Source of the DNA: Allantophomopsis cytisporea
Lineage: Eukaryota > Ascomycota > Leotiomycetes > Phacidiales > Phacidiaceae
Length of the DNA stretch: 64,000 bases
Assembly: GCA_024752435.1 (NCBI GenBank)
Contig: CP103034.1
Location: 434,001 to 498,000, forward strand
Reading direction: 5' to 3'
Shown here: piece by piece, positions 44,314 through 55,444 of the stretch
How positions within the stretch are numbered: position 1 is the stretch's first letter
Layout: every line of letters starts with the position of its first letter
Program-made: the position numbers and the translations under genes
Notes under the pieces: model-generated
Database searches by the model: none
What the model was told of the DNA's origin: nothing
The model's input: the letters and a program-made list of their open reading frames with translations, nothing else

Positions 44314-45758
44314 ATGTCATCTTCTCCAGATGCAGGCCCTTCAGGCAAGGCCAATGGCCTTTCTAAGGCCTTTTCCCACATCGATCTTGACGGTCACAAC
44401 TTGCCACCATCGCCAGCTCCCTCAAGTCCACGAAACGGCAGAAAATACGCCTTGGCGACTGAACTTGTATACACAGACAGCAAGGATCAATATGGAGCAT
44501 CTAGTATGCCAATCTACCAGTCTGCCACATTCAAGCAGTCTTCAGCTGGGGGTGGATCGGAGTATGATTATACTCGATCTGGAAACCCTACTCGTACCCA
44601 TCTCGAGCGTCACTTGGCAAAGATTATGAAGGCACACAGAGCTTTGGTGGTGGGATCTGGAATGGGGGCTTTGGATGTCATTACTCGGGTTTTGCGACCT
44701 GGGGACGAGGTCATTACTGGAGATGATTTGTACGGAGGCACCAACAGATTGTTGACATACCTGGCTACCAACAGTGGAATTGTTGTACGCCATGTTGATA
44801 CTACCAACCCGGAGACTGTCCGCGCCGCTGTTTCAGACAAGACTGCTATGGTGCTATTGGAGACCCCAACCAACCCATTGATCAAGATTGTTGATCTTGC
44901 TACCATCTCAAAGCTCACTCATGAAATCAACCCAAAGGCATTGGTTGTGGTCGACAACACCATGCTCTCTCCAATGCTCTGCAACCCCCTCGATCTCGGT
45001 GCCGACGTCGTCTACGAATCAGGAACTAAATACCTCTCTGGACATCACGACATTATGGCCGGTGTAATCGCCGTGAATGACCCAGCCATTGGCGACAAGA
45101 TGTACTTCACTATCAATTCGACCGGTTGCGGCCTCACCCCTAACGATTCCTTCCTTCTCATGAGAGGTATCAAGACGCTCGCCATCCGTATGGAAAAGCA
45201 GCAGGCCAACGCCCAGGCCATTGCCGAGTTCCTCGAGAACCGAGGCTTCCGTGTCCGCTACCCGGGTCTCAAATCACACCCTCAATATGACCTCCATTGG
45301 TCTATTGCCCGTGGTGCAGGAGCTGTCCTCTCCTTCGAGACCGGCGACATTGTTATGTCCGAGCGCATTGTTGAGGCCGCTAGACTCTGGGGTATCAGTG
45401 TCAGCTTTGGCTGTGTTAACTCTCTTATCAGCATGCCCTGCAGAATGAGCCATGCCAGTATTGACGCCAAGACCAGAAAGGAGAGACAAATGCCAGAGGA
45501 CATTATTAGATTGTGCGTTGGTATTGAAGACGTAGACGATCTGATTGATGATCTCAGTCGTGCGGTAAGTTCTTCCAATACTGATCCCTCTCCGCTCTGC
45601 AAATGCTAACGTAATGACAGCTCGTCCAAGCCGGCGCTGTCACCGTCACCCTGGACGGTTTCCACGCTAAGGGCCCTGCAGAGGAGGTTGCTTCTGAGCC
45701 CTTAGAGAAGGATGTTCCAGAGCACTCTGCGGCTACTACTGCTACTTCTGCTGCGTGA
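44314..45758 (+). CDS. STR3: Cystathionine beta-lyase, PLP-dependent
   Basis: Two exons (44314-45564 and 45621-45758) encode 462 residues. The Cys/Met-metabolism PLP fold is clear: YALATELVYTDSKDQYGASSMP, YDYTRSGNPTRTHLE (Tyr and Arg bind the PLP phosphate), ALVVGSGMGALD, VLLETPTNPL, VVVDNTMLSP (Asp contacting the PLP ring), and ESGTKYLSGHHDIMAG with Schiff-base Lys239. The C-terminal exon contributes LVQAGAVTVT plus an Ala/Thr/Glu-rich tail. Spacing fits fungal cystathionine beta-lyase (Str3/MetG), which splits cystathionine to homocysteine, pyruvate and ammonia; cystathionine gamma-lyase is the main alternative. A short N-terminal Ser/Pro-rich extension carries no obvious targeting signal. 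Confidence 0.9.
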
Positions 45759-47001
45759 GAGGAACTTTTTTTTTTGAAAATGGAATGAAAACGGTTTTTG
45801 GGATATTCTTAGGCGTTGGGGTGTGGAATATTTAGATATCCTTTAGCTCTCAGTGCGCGGTCTCGTCACTTTTGCGTGATAGATAGACTCGAATGGAGAT
45901 CGTTGTTATGATTTCGGTCTGATCCATGTGGTGAGGATCTGATTTGTGATTCCCGGTTGTATCAGAGTGTTGGTATGTGCAATTATAAACACAGTCCGCG
46001 AGTCCTGCCATACGTCAGAGTTTCTGTTAAGAATAAAGCACATCGATACAATGGGGACTGTTATGATGAAGAGTGGCAATAGCGACCAGGTCTCGAGATA
46101 TCGCTGTGCGCTCATCACGAAAACCCCTAGAAGTGTTCTTATTAGCAGGATGAGCATTGAAGGGAGGGTGGGTGGTGTACGGGAGTTAAAGATGTTTATA
46201 TTAGCGTGATTAGAGCCAAATCGTAAGCAAGACACCTATCTTCATATATAATTTGGTCTTGCCAAATGTTCGAGATTGAGGAGATATATGGAAGAGCTAC
46301 ATAAAAAGATAGCAATAATTGCTCAATAAACATGTCATTTCTCTAAAAGCTGCTAGATCACTTGATGTTACAGTCCGCAACGAATTAAATGCAACCCAAA
46401 GATGCCTAGAAGAAATCTACTCTATTCGATCCACCTGGAATACAAATACAACGAAATACAAGAAATCATGATAGTCGTGAAAATAAGAAAGCAGATTAAG
46501 AAAAGATTGAAGTGCTAATACAAAAGAGATTCCAAAACAGACAAAAAAAAAGAAAACAAGAAACTGCTAGTACAGAACAAACTTCAAGGCAGAAATAGAA
46601 AAAGAAAAAGGCGTCCCATTCAGAGTACAAATACAGAAGAGATCCAAAACAACCAAAGAAAAACATGAAAGTACTAATACAAACGACTTGAAAAAAAGAA
46701 AACAGAAATAAGAAACTCTGAGCATCGATCCCATGACGTTGAAACATGGTCGATTAGTTTTTTTGGTTGTTTTTTGGTCCAGCCCACCCGAAAAGCAGAG
46801 AGGTCCCACATCCAGATGACAAGAGCGGAGAAGAAGAGCAACGCCTGCAACCCCAGCCCGTAGACCAAATGATTCCCAAGCTGAAGTAATAAAACTTCAA
46901 GTAGACGGTGAATGAATAGAAAAATCATTTTTGCAAGCAAAGCCTCCTGAAATAATTCCATAAAAGCGAGGTCAAGTTCCTCAGACTCTAGTATTCGATT
47001 C
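45759..47001. other. Intergenic region with imperfect A-rich repeats
   Basis: About 1.2 kb between convergent genes (cystathionine lyase and the Q/N/Y-rich gene). It contains the A-rich imperfect repeat block at 46505-46725. A 109-codon hydrophobic frame on the minus strand (45906-46235) is not supported enough to call. Confidence 0.5.
46505..46725. repeat. Imperfect A-rich direct repeats
   Basis: Three related stretches share the pattern GTRCTAATACAAA..GAGATYCAAAACA..AAAAAAGAAAACA..GAAACT at roughly 55-100-base spacing. They lie just downstream of the 3' end of the Q/N/Y-rich gene. Confidence 0.6.
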
Positions 47002-47459
47002 TTACCATCCCCTCCCTTGCCAGCTCTCAGTCCAAGTGACGTTCTGATTCTGAGTAGCATACATCCACTGATGCATCTGATAAGACTGTTCGACTTGCTG
47101 GTTGCCGTTGTTTCTCTGGCGGTGGTTTGCGTAGTTGTCTGGGTAATACTGTTGCTGCGTATTCTCCGTAGAATATTGTTGATATGTGTAGTTGTCTGGG
47201 TAGTGATGTCCAGTATATCCTGTTGAAGACTGGCTGTCTGCATTATTAGCAGGATAACGCTCTTGCTGGACGTATCCTGTGGAGGACTCTTGGACAGCAT
47301 AGCGGGTCTCTTGTGGTTGAGTGGAGGATTGGTTGTTATGGCTGTGATGAGTGTTAATTTCGCACCCTGGGAAGAAATAGCAATGAGATTGATTTACCTC
47401 TGGGACCTGGAGGACTTGGAAGACTTGGAATTGCTGGCGTTGTTGCTTTGGGAAGACAT
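47002..47459 (-). CDS. Small Q/N/S/Y-rich protein, prion-like composition
   Basis: Two exons (47459-47398 and 47341-47002) with a 56-base intron (GTAAAT donor, TTAAC branch, CACAG acceptor) give exactly 134 codons including stop. The frame is hidden without splicing, because exon 1's frame stops just inside the intron and exon 2's frame has no upstream Met. The 133-residue product starts MSSQSNNASNSKSSKSSRSQS and is almost entirely Gln, Asn, Ser, Tyr and His. It has an internal duplication (ESSTGYVQQERYPANN / QSSTGYTGHHYPDNY) and repeated YYPDNYA, and ends in WTESWQGRGW. No domain is recognised. The composition resembles low-complexity, phase-separating or prion-like segments. Precise intron phase and uniform composition argue for a real gene. 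Confidence 0.6.
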
Positions 47460-50039
47460 TTTGAGTGCTTGAATTCGTAGAAGTGAATAGCTCTTGATAA
47501 ATTGGAATTTGAAGAAGTGAAATATGTATGATCTTGAGTAACTTGATGCTTAGAGATATGCTAATGACTTGGAATTATGACAGACTCTAATTTGTTTCGA
47601 GAGATGATCGTGAAGTATGAATGAAGGTAAAAGTCATACAAAGTTGGTATTCAGATAAAGATGATGAAAGCCTCCGGAAGTGATACACTTGAAAGGATAG
47701 TACAGAAAGATGTGGATGGACGTAACATCAAACAAGCGCGCAAGGAAGCATTTATACAACGCGGCAAATGCAACAGGCGAACATGCAAACCGTTGTTCCA
47801 CGGTAGCATCCAGAAAGAGGCTGATGTATCCGCAAAAGATTGAGCTCAGGTTCAAAGGTACATCATGCAGACTTAGACGCAGCTGCAAACACAGAATAAG
47901 ATGTGACCTGGCTGAAGGGGCCTTTTCGCGCACACTGTGTTGTTTTAACCATAACATAGTATTCTATAAATTCGAAATTTCGCTTTATGCTACCAGAACG
48001 CGTGTGCGGGCTCAGTTTGTGCGGAGTGAAGGATCTATATCAAGAGTTACACATATATGTAATGTCCTTGCCTGTGTGTGTAAGATGACCAGCTACAGGG
48101 AGTCTGTAAGTGGTACCGGGTAGAGTGGGTTTACTCCGATAGGGCGGGAATCTGAAGGGATGTATAATGTTCAAGTCACCAATGGCGAAAGCTATGGATA
48201 GCCCTACAAGCCTCATGCATCAACCTCTCGTTCGCAGATATAAATACGGACACTAGTCGATTCGTTGGATTTTTGGGGTCGGATCGTAGGCTCTTTTATC
48301 CCGCAGTGAAGCTCGTATCGCATCAACCTATCCTCAGCCTTGCCGCAGTGGCAGGTAATCGAGTCACACAAGATTCTGAAACTGCCGTTTTGACACGGCT
48401 ATACGCGTATGAATCCTTCATACAAGCAGGAACAATCCATGGTCGCCATGCGCAACATGCTTCTCCAATGTCTTCTTCAGCGTTCTGCACGCCATCAGCT
48501 TGAGCCGCAGGCCTCTTGAATGCGGCCCGATTTCAAACTATCAAACGTGCAGCGGACATTGCGTACGTTTTTGGACTCCAGGGCTGTGTTCTATGGACAC
48601 GACGACTTCACCGTTATTGACTGCCGTATTTGCGAACGTTGTGATTTGGATAAAGTTGCATCATAAGAGACACGGGCGCTTACTTCGCATACCCATATGG
48701 CTTCTCAGATCGTCTTAGAAAGCGACGCGGCTGTGAAAACATCAGCAATCAAGTATACACTCGTTGTTGCGTGCAAAGAAAATAGATAATAGAAATCATC
48801 CTCATCATCTTACCGCAAATCCCCAGGATTGTGTTCTATAAGAGAAAGCTATTTTTAGGGCCAAATTCTCAAAGCCGCAATTGGCAGAAAGCTTCGTTAT
48901 AGCGAATAGAAATCAAGTCGAGGATTATTGCTCTGTGGAGACTGCAACGCTTCTGCTTACTGTCATCCACCGCCAACCCTGCGCCGTGCATGTTGGAGAA
49001 CAAGTGCAATAAGAACGGGCCAGGATATTCCGCAATGTATCGTCTCACTCGGTCGGCATTCACTGCCAGCCTTGCCGTCAGGAACGGTGCGAGGGCAAGA
49101 TGTAGCAGGATACAAAGGAGTGGCTGACATGTCGGCTATGTCGGCTTTGCATACGCTGGGGCCATTGGAATCAGCTCTTGCGTGCCCCAGAGTTGTCATG
49201 TCCACTCACATAAGTATTTCAGCTTGCCGGTGCAATTGAAGAAGTGATCCATCTCAATGGCTGCGGATAGGAAGGTGACTGGATGGGAGCGGGGTTTCAT
49301 GTCATAATGCTGGCTGGTTGACACAAAGTGTTGATGTGATTGAAATTGTGAAGATATAATGCTGGCGGGACAGAGCAAACACGATACTACACATACGCAT
49401 GCATGTTTGTCGTTCCATCGACGTTACCCTTTCGAACTTGCTCTCCCGCGATTTGTAATCTTCGTACACCTCAAGAATATTTCGTCGCATTTCAGCCAAT
49501 ATTCCATCGAGCTGGAAAGGACGTGAAACTTTCAGACGGAGTAAATTTGAAATCTTCCGAATACAGACTTGGATGTGATTGGCGGCACGAACCGATCTGG
49601 GAGAGCTTTAGGGAAGGATTGTAACTGAATCCTTCAAGTCGAATAATCGGATGTGAGGCAATGTAACGGCAAAGGATTCCGCTAACAGATACAGTGCTGA
49701 GTGCCGAGCAGGAAGCTGAACAGCCGAGCATAGCACTTAACAAGAAATATAGACATGAACGAATGAGAACCTTAACTTCGGATTTCCTTAACAATCCTCC
49801 CTATAACGCGATGCTCACAGGCACAGAATCGGGGCCTTGGGGGATAACTTTTCTTGCTGCACTGAGTATCTCTGAGGTTAGGAGATAGACCCCATTATCT
49901 TTTCCTGCAGAAGCTGATCAAAGGCCTTCCAGCGCAAACGCTAGGTATCTCTCAAGGCACCATGGGGACCTCCCATAGCGTTCGCAATCTACAGCTGCTC
50001 TCATGCGCCCCCAACCATCAATCCAAAATCCAACAATCC
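47460..50039. other. Gene-poor stretch
   Basis: About 2.6 kb without a supported gene. Many short frames overlap on both strands, none with a family signature, and there are no long repeats. I see no transposon termini. Confidence 0.5.
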
Positions 50040-50489
50040 TCAGAGCTCCAGCTGCTCAGTCGAATTCGCCGACCTCATAACCATAACATTCTCTTCGCGG
50101 AAGACGGCTCCAAAATCCGTGACGTGCTCAATCCAGTCGCTAATTGCATCACGATGCCGCGAAGCCACCATCAGTACTGTAGCCGTTCCCGCCCCCGCGA
50201 TCGTCCCATAGTCTGAACAATGCCTTCGTTCGCTTTCCGTAGCGAATACTTTGCATGCCCCGTATCCAGCGCTGTATGCGGCGACCGTCCAGGCCATACC
50301 GGCTCCCAAAGCTTTGAAATGGCCAACTATGCGTTCATCTTGAAAAATCCGTGCGACGCACTCTATGCTGTGCGTATGGCCTGGCTGCGTGGGCGTAACG
50401 ATGAAAGCCCATATGATTATGGCAAGGTACCAGAGGGGTGGTCCGATGAGGATGATAGTTGTGAAATGTCGCATTGTTTTGGAGTTCAC
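50040..50489 (-). CDS. Possible small membrane protein, unknown
   Basis: An open frame of 149 residues. It begins with a strong hydrophobic helix (ILIGPPLWYLAIIIWAFIV), followed by a second weaker one (KALGAGMAWTVAAYSAGYGA) and a Gly/Ala-rich third segment (GTIAGAGTATVLMVA). The C-terminus is polar. I do not recognise it. It lies in a gene-poor segment, there is no second line of evidence such as a conserved domain, and an intron may have been missed. Confidence 0.35.
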   Translation of the reverse strand: MNSKTMRHFTTIILIGPPLWYLAIIIWAFIVTPTQPGHTHSIECVARIFQDERIVGHFKALGAGMAWTVAAYSAGYGACKVFATESERRHCSDYGTIAGAGTATVLMVASRHRDAISDWIEHVTDFGAVFREENVMVMRSANSTEQLEL

Positions 50490-51258
50490 GAGCGATATGG
50501 ACGATGATGGACAATGAAGTGAATGAAATGAAGAAGGAAATACCTGAATGAGAGGGTCAACTTGGTTTTGTTGTCGTATTAAAGCTCTAACCCTTGAAGA
50601 TCTGTTTGAGGTTCGTCTCGCACTCGTGTTTCTCCATCGTGAAAGTGGATCCGTTTCCTACGGCTATCCTTGCAATTGTGTTTTATTTCGATTCAGTCAC
50701 AGTGTTCTTTATGCCAACACTCCTGAAACATCGCCTTAGGTTGAATTTCAGGATTCGACGTCTTAAAACACAAGAATATAAAATGGACGAGGGAAGTTCA
50801 GTGATATTACTGCGTGTTTCGTTCAAGAAACCATGGCAGGTCGAGGACCATAGTAGGGATGTTCGTCGTTAAGTGAAGGCACGCTAATAAAATAAGCATA
50901 GCGATGTATACTATGCTTAATTTGTCGCAGTCTTTCCGGGAAGTCTATTTTATTTTATTTTATTTTGATCGATCGTATATGTTATTAATCTTATTTATTT
51001 TCTCTTTGTTTATGTATGATCGGTGCGCATAGTATAGATGCGATTTCATATAAACGTTACTTTGTAATTACTAAACGTCCTCTTAATAGATGGAATCCTG
51101 TTGAAATCATGATGATACTCCAGAAAGGCGATAATGTTCTTGATCAAAGTCAGCATAAATCTACACTCTGGTCTGAGAACAAGAGTTTATACGCATGAGG
51201 AACCAGGAATCTCACTAGAAAAAGGTAAAATTCTTACTAACTTTCATGTCCTCACGAT
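50490..51258. other. AT-rich intergenic stretch with (TTTTA)n
   Basis: About 770 bases at the 3' side of the gamma-tubulin complex gene. It contains a (TTTTA)4 tract at 50946-50967. No gene is supported. Confidence 0.55.
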
Positions 51259-54152
51259 TTACACTACAGCCTGTGAATAATAGCCGGACATCTCCAACCT
51301 CGCCAGTAGCATCGCAACAGTATTCTCCTCCTTGAGTCCTCCAAACAAGCCTCCAGTCTGAGAACTTGCCTCCAAAAAGCTCTTCCTTTCACTCAATCCC
51401 CTACAAACCCCAATAAATACCCCCACTTTCTTACGGAACGTCATATACATAGCCCGCAGAACTTCATCCCTCCCATACTTCTTCCTCTCACCACTAGCTC
51501 TCTCTCTCGAATATTTCGCAAACGCCAGTACGCCCTCAAAGATATCTTCCAAGAGTGTGAGAACCGGCTTTTGACGCTTACGGAGGAAGAGAGAGGTCAT
51601 GATGCGATCGAGAATGGACTCGTGATATTCGCGGAGTTTGGAGATGCCCTCATTCTGGCCGAGGACAGCACTTTCAGCATTAAGCTTAGAGGCAACTTCG
51701 TCAAGCTTAGCTTCAAAAATCTTCCAGGTAGACTCAACACCTGTATCGAAGAAATAGCTAGCTATACTCATGACGAAATGCCTTGATTCAATGCGAAATT
51801 TCTGCGCTGTGCTGTCAAGTCCTTGCCAGTAGGAAGTGCGGTCGGTCGAATCGCGGAAAAGTTGGTTGACAACGTATAGCATGCGCATGACGCGCAGGAG
51901 AAGTTTGAATAGCTGATCATATTTGTAGAGACTAAGAGGGGTGATGACGGCCTCTAGTGGTGCAGGAGGTTTATATGAGAGGCGCAAGAAGTCGAGGGCG
52001 GAGATGGAATCCGGGTTCATGCACTTCGTGATTTCCTCTTCGCTCATGTCTCGCACTGCGAAGCTGAGGTCACCAGGAAGCTCGCTTTTGCGATCAAGGT
52101 AAAACCCTGAGTTGGCTACTGAAGTGTAGTAGCTTTCTGTCAAGACACCCATAAGGGCCAAACGTAGCTCAGAACTTGCGGGGGGCCAAGTGTCACGACC
52201 TCCAAGTCGAAGTCCCATCACTCCTCCACTCCTTGCAACTCCTCTTTGTCGCTCTGCTGTCTCGAGCTCGGGATCGAAGAGAGCATGCTGTAAGCGAGAG
52301 GAGAAAACTCCATCTCCGAGCAGGTGAAAACGACGTTGAACAGAGAGATGTTCTCGTAGATTGTGAGAACTGAAGAAAAGTCTCATGGATGTTTCATTCA
52401 CTACTCTAGCTTGCGCAGAGAAGATAGGATAGAATGAAAGCGCTGGTGTTAAAGCAGTCGGTGGTGCGAATGTAGATGCTTCTTCATCTACTTGTTCTCT
52501 ATCAACTTTCAGGGCTGTCACAAGAAGCCTAGTCAATCTATCCTGTGGTGTACGTTGTTCGTCGGATAGAGGAAGATCCAATGCTTTGATCGATGAGAGG
52601 AAATGCGCTTGCATATCCTCCTCTGGTCTGCCGAAGAAGTCGAAACGTAAAACTGAATTCTCTTCATCTTTTGCACTCCCAGGTAACACTTTACCTGTGG
52701 AGTATTCCGTCACAGCATCAGATAGGTCCTTCTCGTATTGCAGAGCTTTCGCTTGAACACTTTCAATGTCCTGCCAAGAGAACTTCCAGTCTAGCACCGG
52801 AGGATGCACAGAAGCAACGACATCTGCACGAGATAGAGGGTGTGTTCCATGATGATCATGAATAAATCTCAAGCTCTTTCCCGTCTCAAACATTATATGA
52901 GCGTCTTCTGCAGAGATAAAGGACGGAACTGCGGTGCTATCAAACACGTAGTCAGGCTCCTGGTTTTCCATCCCCTGCTCGTCAATCCAGTTTCGATCTT
53001 CCACCTTAACAAAACTTCGGCTAGGACCTTCTTTGGACATTGGTAACCCTGCTTCCTTGTGCAGTCCAAGCCACTCTCCAGCAAATTCAAGCCACGGTAG
53101 AGATACACGAGATAAAATATCAAGAAGCACTTCCCGAAACCATTCCATTCGATTTTCAATCCGTTGGATGTAATCGAAGAGAAGAGACAGCATATCTTCA
53201 TCTCTTTTTGCCGGAGAGACTTCGATGACCAAATCGTGAACGCATTTCAAAGCAGATACAGCTGGCCCAAATGCCGACTGAAGCTGCAATACGCTTCCCT
53301 GGTTGGCGTCGACATCACTAAGACAAGCTTGAATGGTATGAAGTAGTACTGATACAGAGTCTGCCAAAGCGATTTGAGCTGGGGATTTGTTCCTTGCATA
53401 GGTTTTCGTGACAAATCCATGTAATGCCTTTATAGTGTTACCACTGGACATAAAAAGTGCCTGTAGAGCGTGGCATGAGTCGCCTGTATGATCAGATATG
53501 CGCACTTTTCCTAGCGTCGGGATGAAGGATGTCATTTCGGTATCCCAGCGAAACAAAAGTGAATCTCTGCCCAAGCCGAGCGATTTCAGTGAAGACACAT
53601 ATGCTCTTGTATCAACAATAGCGTAATCTCTGTTATAGAGATTTAAGATGTCGTCTTCTCCAGCAAGAGCAGCATCGAAAATCTGCGCACCTGCTTCCGT
53701 GAGGTAGACAGTAGATGCTTCCTTATACTTTTCATTCTCGAAAGCATCCCAGCTATGGTACTCTGTCGTTTTCACGGGTACGTGCTGGGCAATTTTCCAG
53801 ATATCTGGGTCCTGCTCTGTCTCTAGGTCATCTTTCTGACTAGGCTGATCGTCTACAGGCTTCGCTAGCTCCTCTGGTTCAGAAGGGGGCGCGTCCACCG
53901 GCCCAAGTACGAGATCTGGTATGGTAAAGAAGCCTTCTGTCGGAGCTCCAACTGTTGCAGGATCGGGCAATTCAACCTCTATGTCTGTACCGACTTAGTC
54001 TACACACTTTCATAGGTGTAGGAAGTTTTACCATCAATATTTAGCTCGGAGAATAGTAGGCTCGGTGGACCAAACCCTTCGGTGTGGCTTTTAGGAAGCC
54101 TCCATAAATCTGGAATGGTAAAGGGATCTCCGATCTCTCGATCGTCATCCAT
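51259..54152 (-). CDS. Gamma-tubulin complex component (GCP5/GCP6-like)
   Basis: Two exons (54152-54032 and 53984-51259) with a 47-base intron encode 948 residues. The start is taken at MDDDREIGDPFTIPD; an in-frame Met 20 codons upstream is possible. The GRIP1 part includes YVSSLKSLGLGRDSLLFRWD, LHGFVTKTYARNKSP and IQRIENRMEWFREVLLDIL. The GRIP2 part includes LFFSSHNLREHLSVQRRFHLLGDG (cut here), MGLRLGGRDTWPP, ALDFLRLSYKPPAPLEAVITP and YKYDQLFKLLLRVMRMLYVV. This is the Spc97/Spc98 family, which builds the gamma-tubulin ring complex that nucleates microtubules at spindle pole bodies. The IPDLW and IPDLVLGP motifs fit the GCP5/GCP6 side better than GCP2/3, but the subtype is unresolved. Confidence 0.85.
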
Positions 54153-54412
54153 GATATAATCGTTGCGAAACGCGTGGAGGTCACGCCGTTTTATCGCGTT
54201 GATGTACATCACTCCATCGAAGTCCCCAATTTAATCTAGTGGCGGGAGCAGCCGCCGCTAAATTGCGGATTTAGCATTTCGCGATCTATGGCCCTCAAAC
54301 TGCGTCATGCTACGTTTCTCGAATGCCATTATTTCCCTGTCGTTCTGTACAGCTCAGTTGAAGCCAATACGTACAAAAAGTGTTTCGCCTTATTCTCAGA
54401 GAAGCTTCGACG
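54153..54412. promoter_or_regulatory. Compact bidirectional promoter, GCP / EAF7
   Basis: Only 260 bases separate the two divergent coding starts (or 200 with the longer GCP start). It must carry both promoters. A GC-rich GGCGGGAGCAGCCGCCG element with partial dyad lies near 54241-54258. Confidence 0.6.
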
Positions 54413-55444
54413 ATGCCACCTAAGAGGAAGGCGCGAGAGAGCGCGGGGACGACTTCGACACCTGCTGCTGATGAAGACTCACCTATGATCGATGCGCCAG
54501 ATTCTCGAACTTCCCCAGTAGAGGATGATTATGACATTCTCAAGGACCCTTGGACGGATGAGCAGGAAACCTCTTTGTTCAAAGGCATTGTAAGATGGAA
54601 ACCAGCTGGTAAATCCCTTTGATTTGCGCTTATTTGACCTCGTTACTGATTCACTCGTTCAGGTATGCATAAGCATTTCCGAATGATCGCACTTTCAATG
54701 TTCTTACGAAATCACGGCTACGATCCCAAGATCGATGTTCATACAAGGATACCAGGTATATGGGAGAAGCTGGGCCGATTATACAACATGCCTGTGATTG
54801 ACGCGCGGGAAGACTCTTTCGACGAAGACGAGGATGAGACGCCTAATATGTCATTCACTGAATTCTCTTTGACTCGCCATGTCGTGGATGAGGAAGACGA
54901 TGAAGAGGAAGAAGACTCTGAAAGTGTTGCTTTCAGAAAACTCATCTACGACAGAGTAAAGGCTAAAGCTGTTTCTGAGGATGCTGAGCCTTCCCCAATG
55001 CCAACAGAGTCATCGCCGCTTCCACAAACCACTACCAAGAAGCGCAAGCGAGGAGAAGCCCCCACCAAGACCCGTGCAAGCACGGTTGACGACACGGATG
55101 AGGCGCGAACGTCGCCAATCGCAACATCGCCCACGCCTACAGTCAAAACTGGCCGTGCAGCGAGAAGTAGCAAGCGAGCAGCTGCGATAGTGAAGGCTGG
55201 TAAAGGTGACAAGCCATCTAAGGATACTGAAGACGAGGACGACGACGAGGATGAGGAACAGGACGAAGACGAAGATGAAGAAGATGAAGATGACGACGAT
55301 GACGAAGACGAGGAGGAGGCTGAGGATGCCGGTACACCTGAGCCCAAGACTACCAGGGGGAACAAGAAAACTACCAAGGCAACGGCAAAGAGCAAAACAA
55401 CAGCGAGTGCGACAAAGAAGAATAAGCCAAAGCGTAAACGTTGA
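54413..55444 (+). CDS. EAF7: NuA4 complex subunit Eaf7 (CT20 family)
   Basis: Two exons (54413-54608 and 54663-55444) encode 325 residues. The conserved CT20/Eaf7 domain lies at about residues 38-125: DPWTDEQETSLFKGIVRWKP, then GMHKHFRMIALSMFLRNHGY, and RIPGIWEKLGRLYNMP, EFSL. The intron falls between WKPA and GMHKH. The C-terminal half is basic Ser/Pro/Lys-rich, with KKRKRGE and KPKRKR nuclear signals and a very long Asp/Glu run (residues ~258-295). Eaf7 is a small subunit of the NuA4 histone H4/H2A acetyltransferase (MRGBP in animals) acting in the nucleus. The start after the cgacg context is the first Met in frame with the domain that lacks an upstream hydrophobic stretch. Confidence 0.92.

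Noticed and set aside
45906..46235. Minus-strand 109-codon frame with hydrophobic helices
   Set aside because: Some membrane-protein character, but no recognisable family, no splice support and a position in a 3' flank; left uncalled.
54946..55395. Minus-strand 149-codon frame with a long Ser run
   Set aside because: Antisense of the acidic tail of Eaf7.
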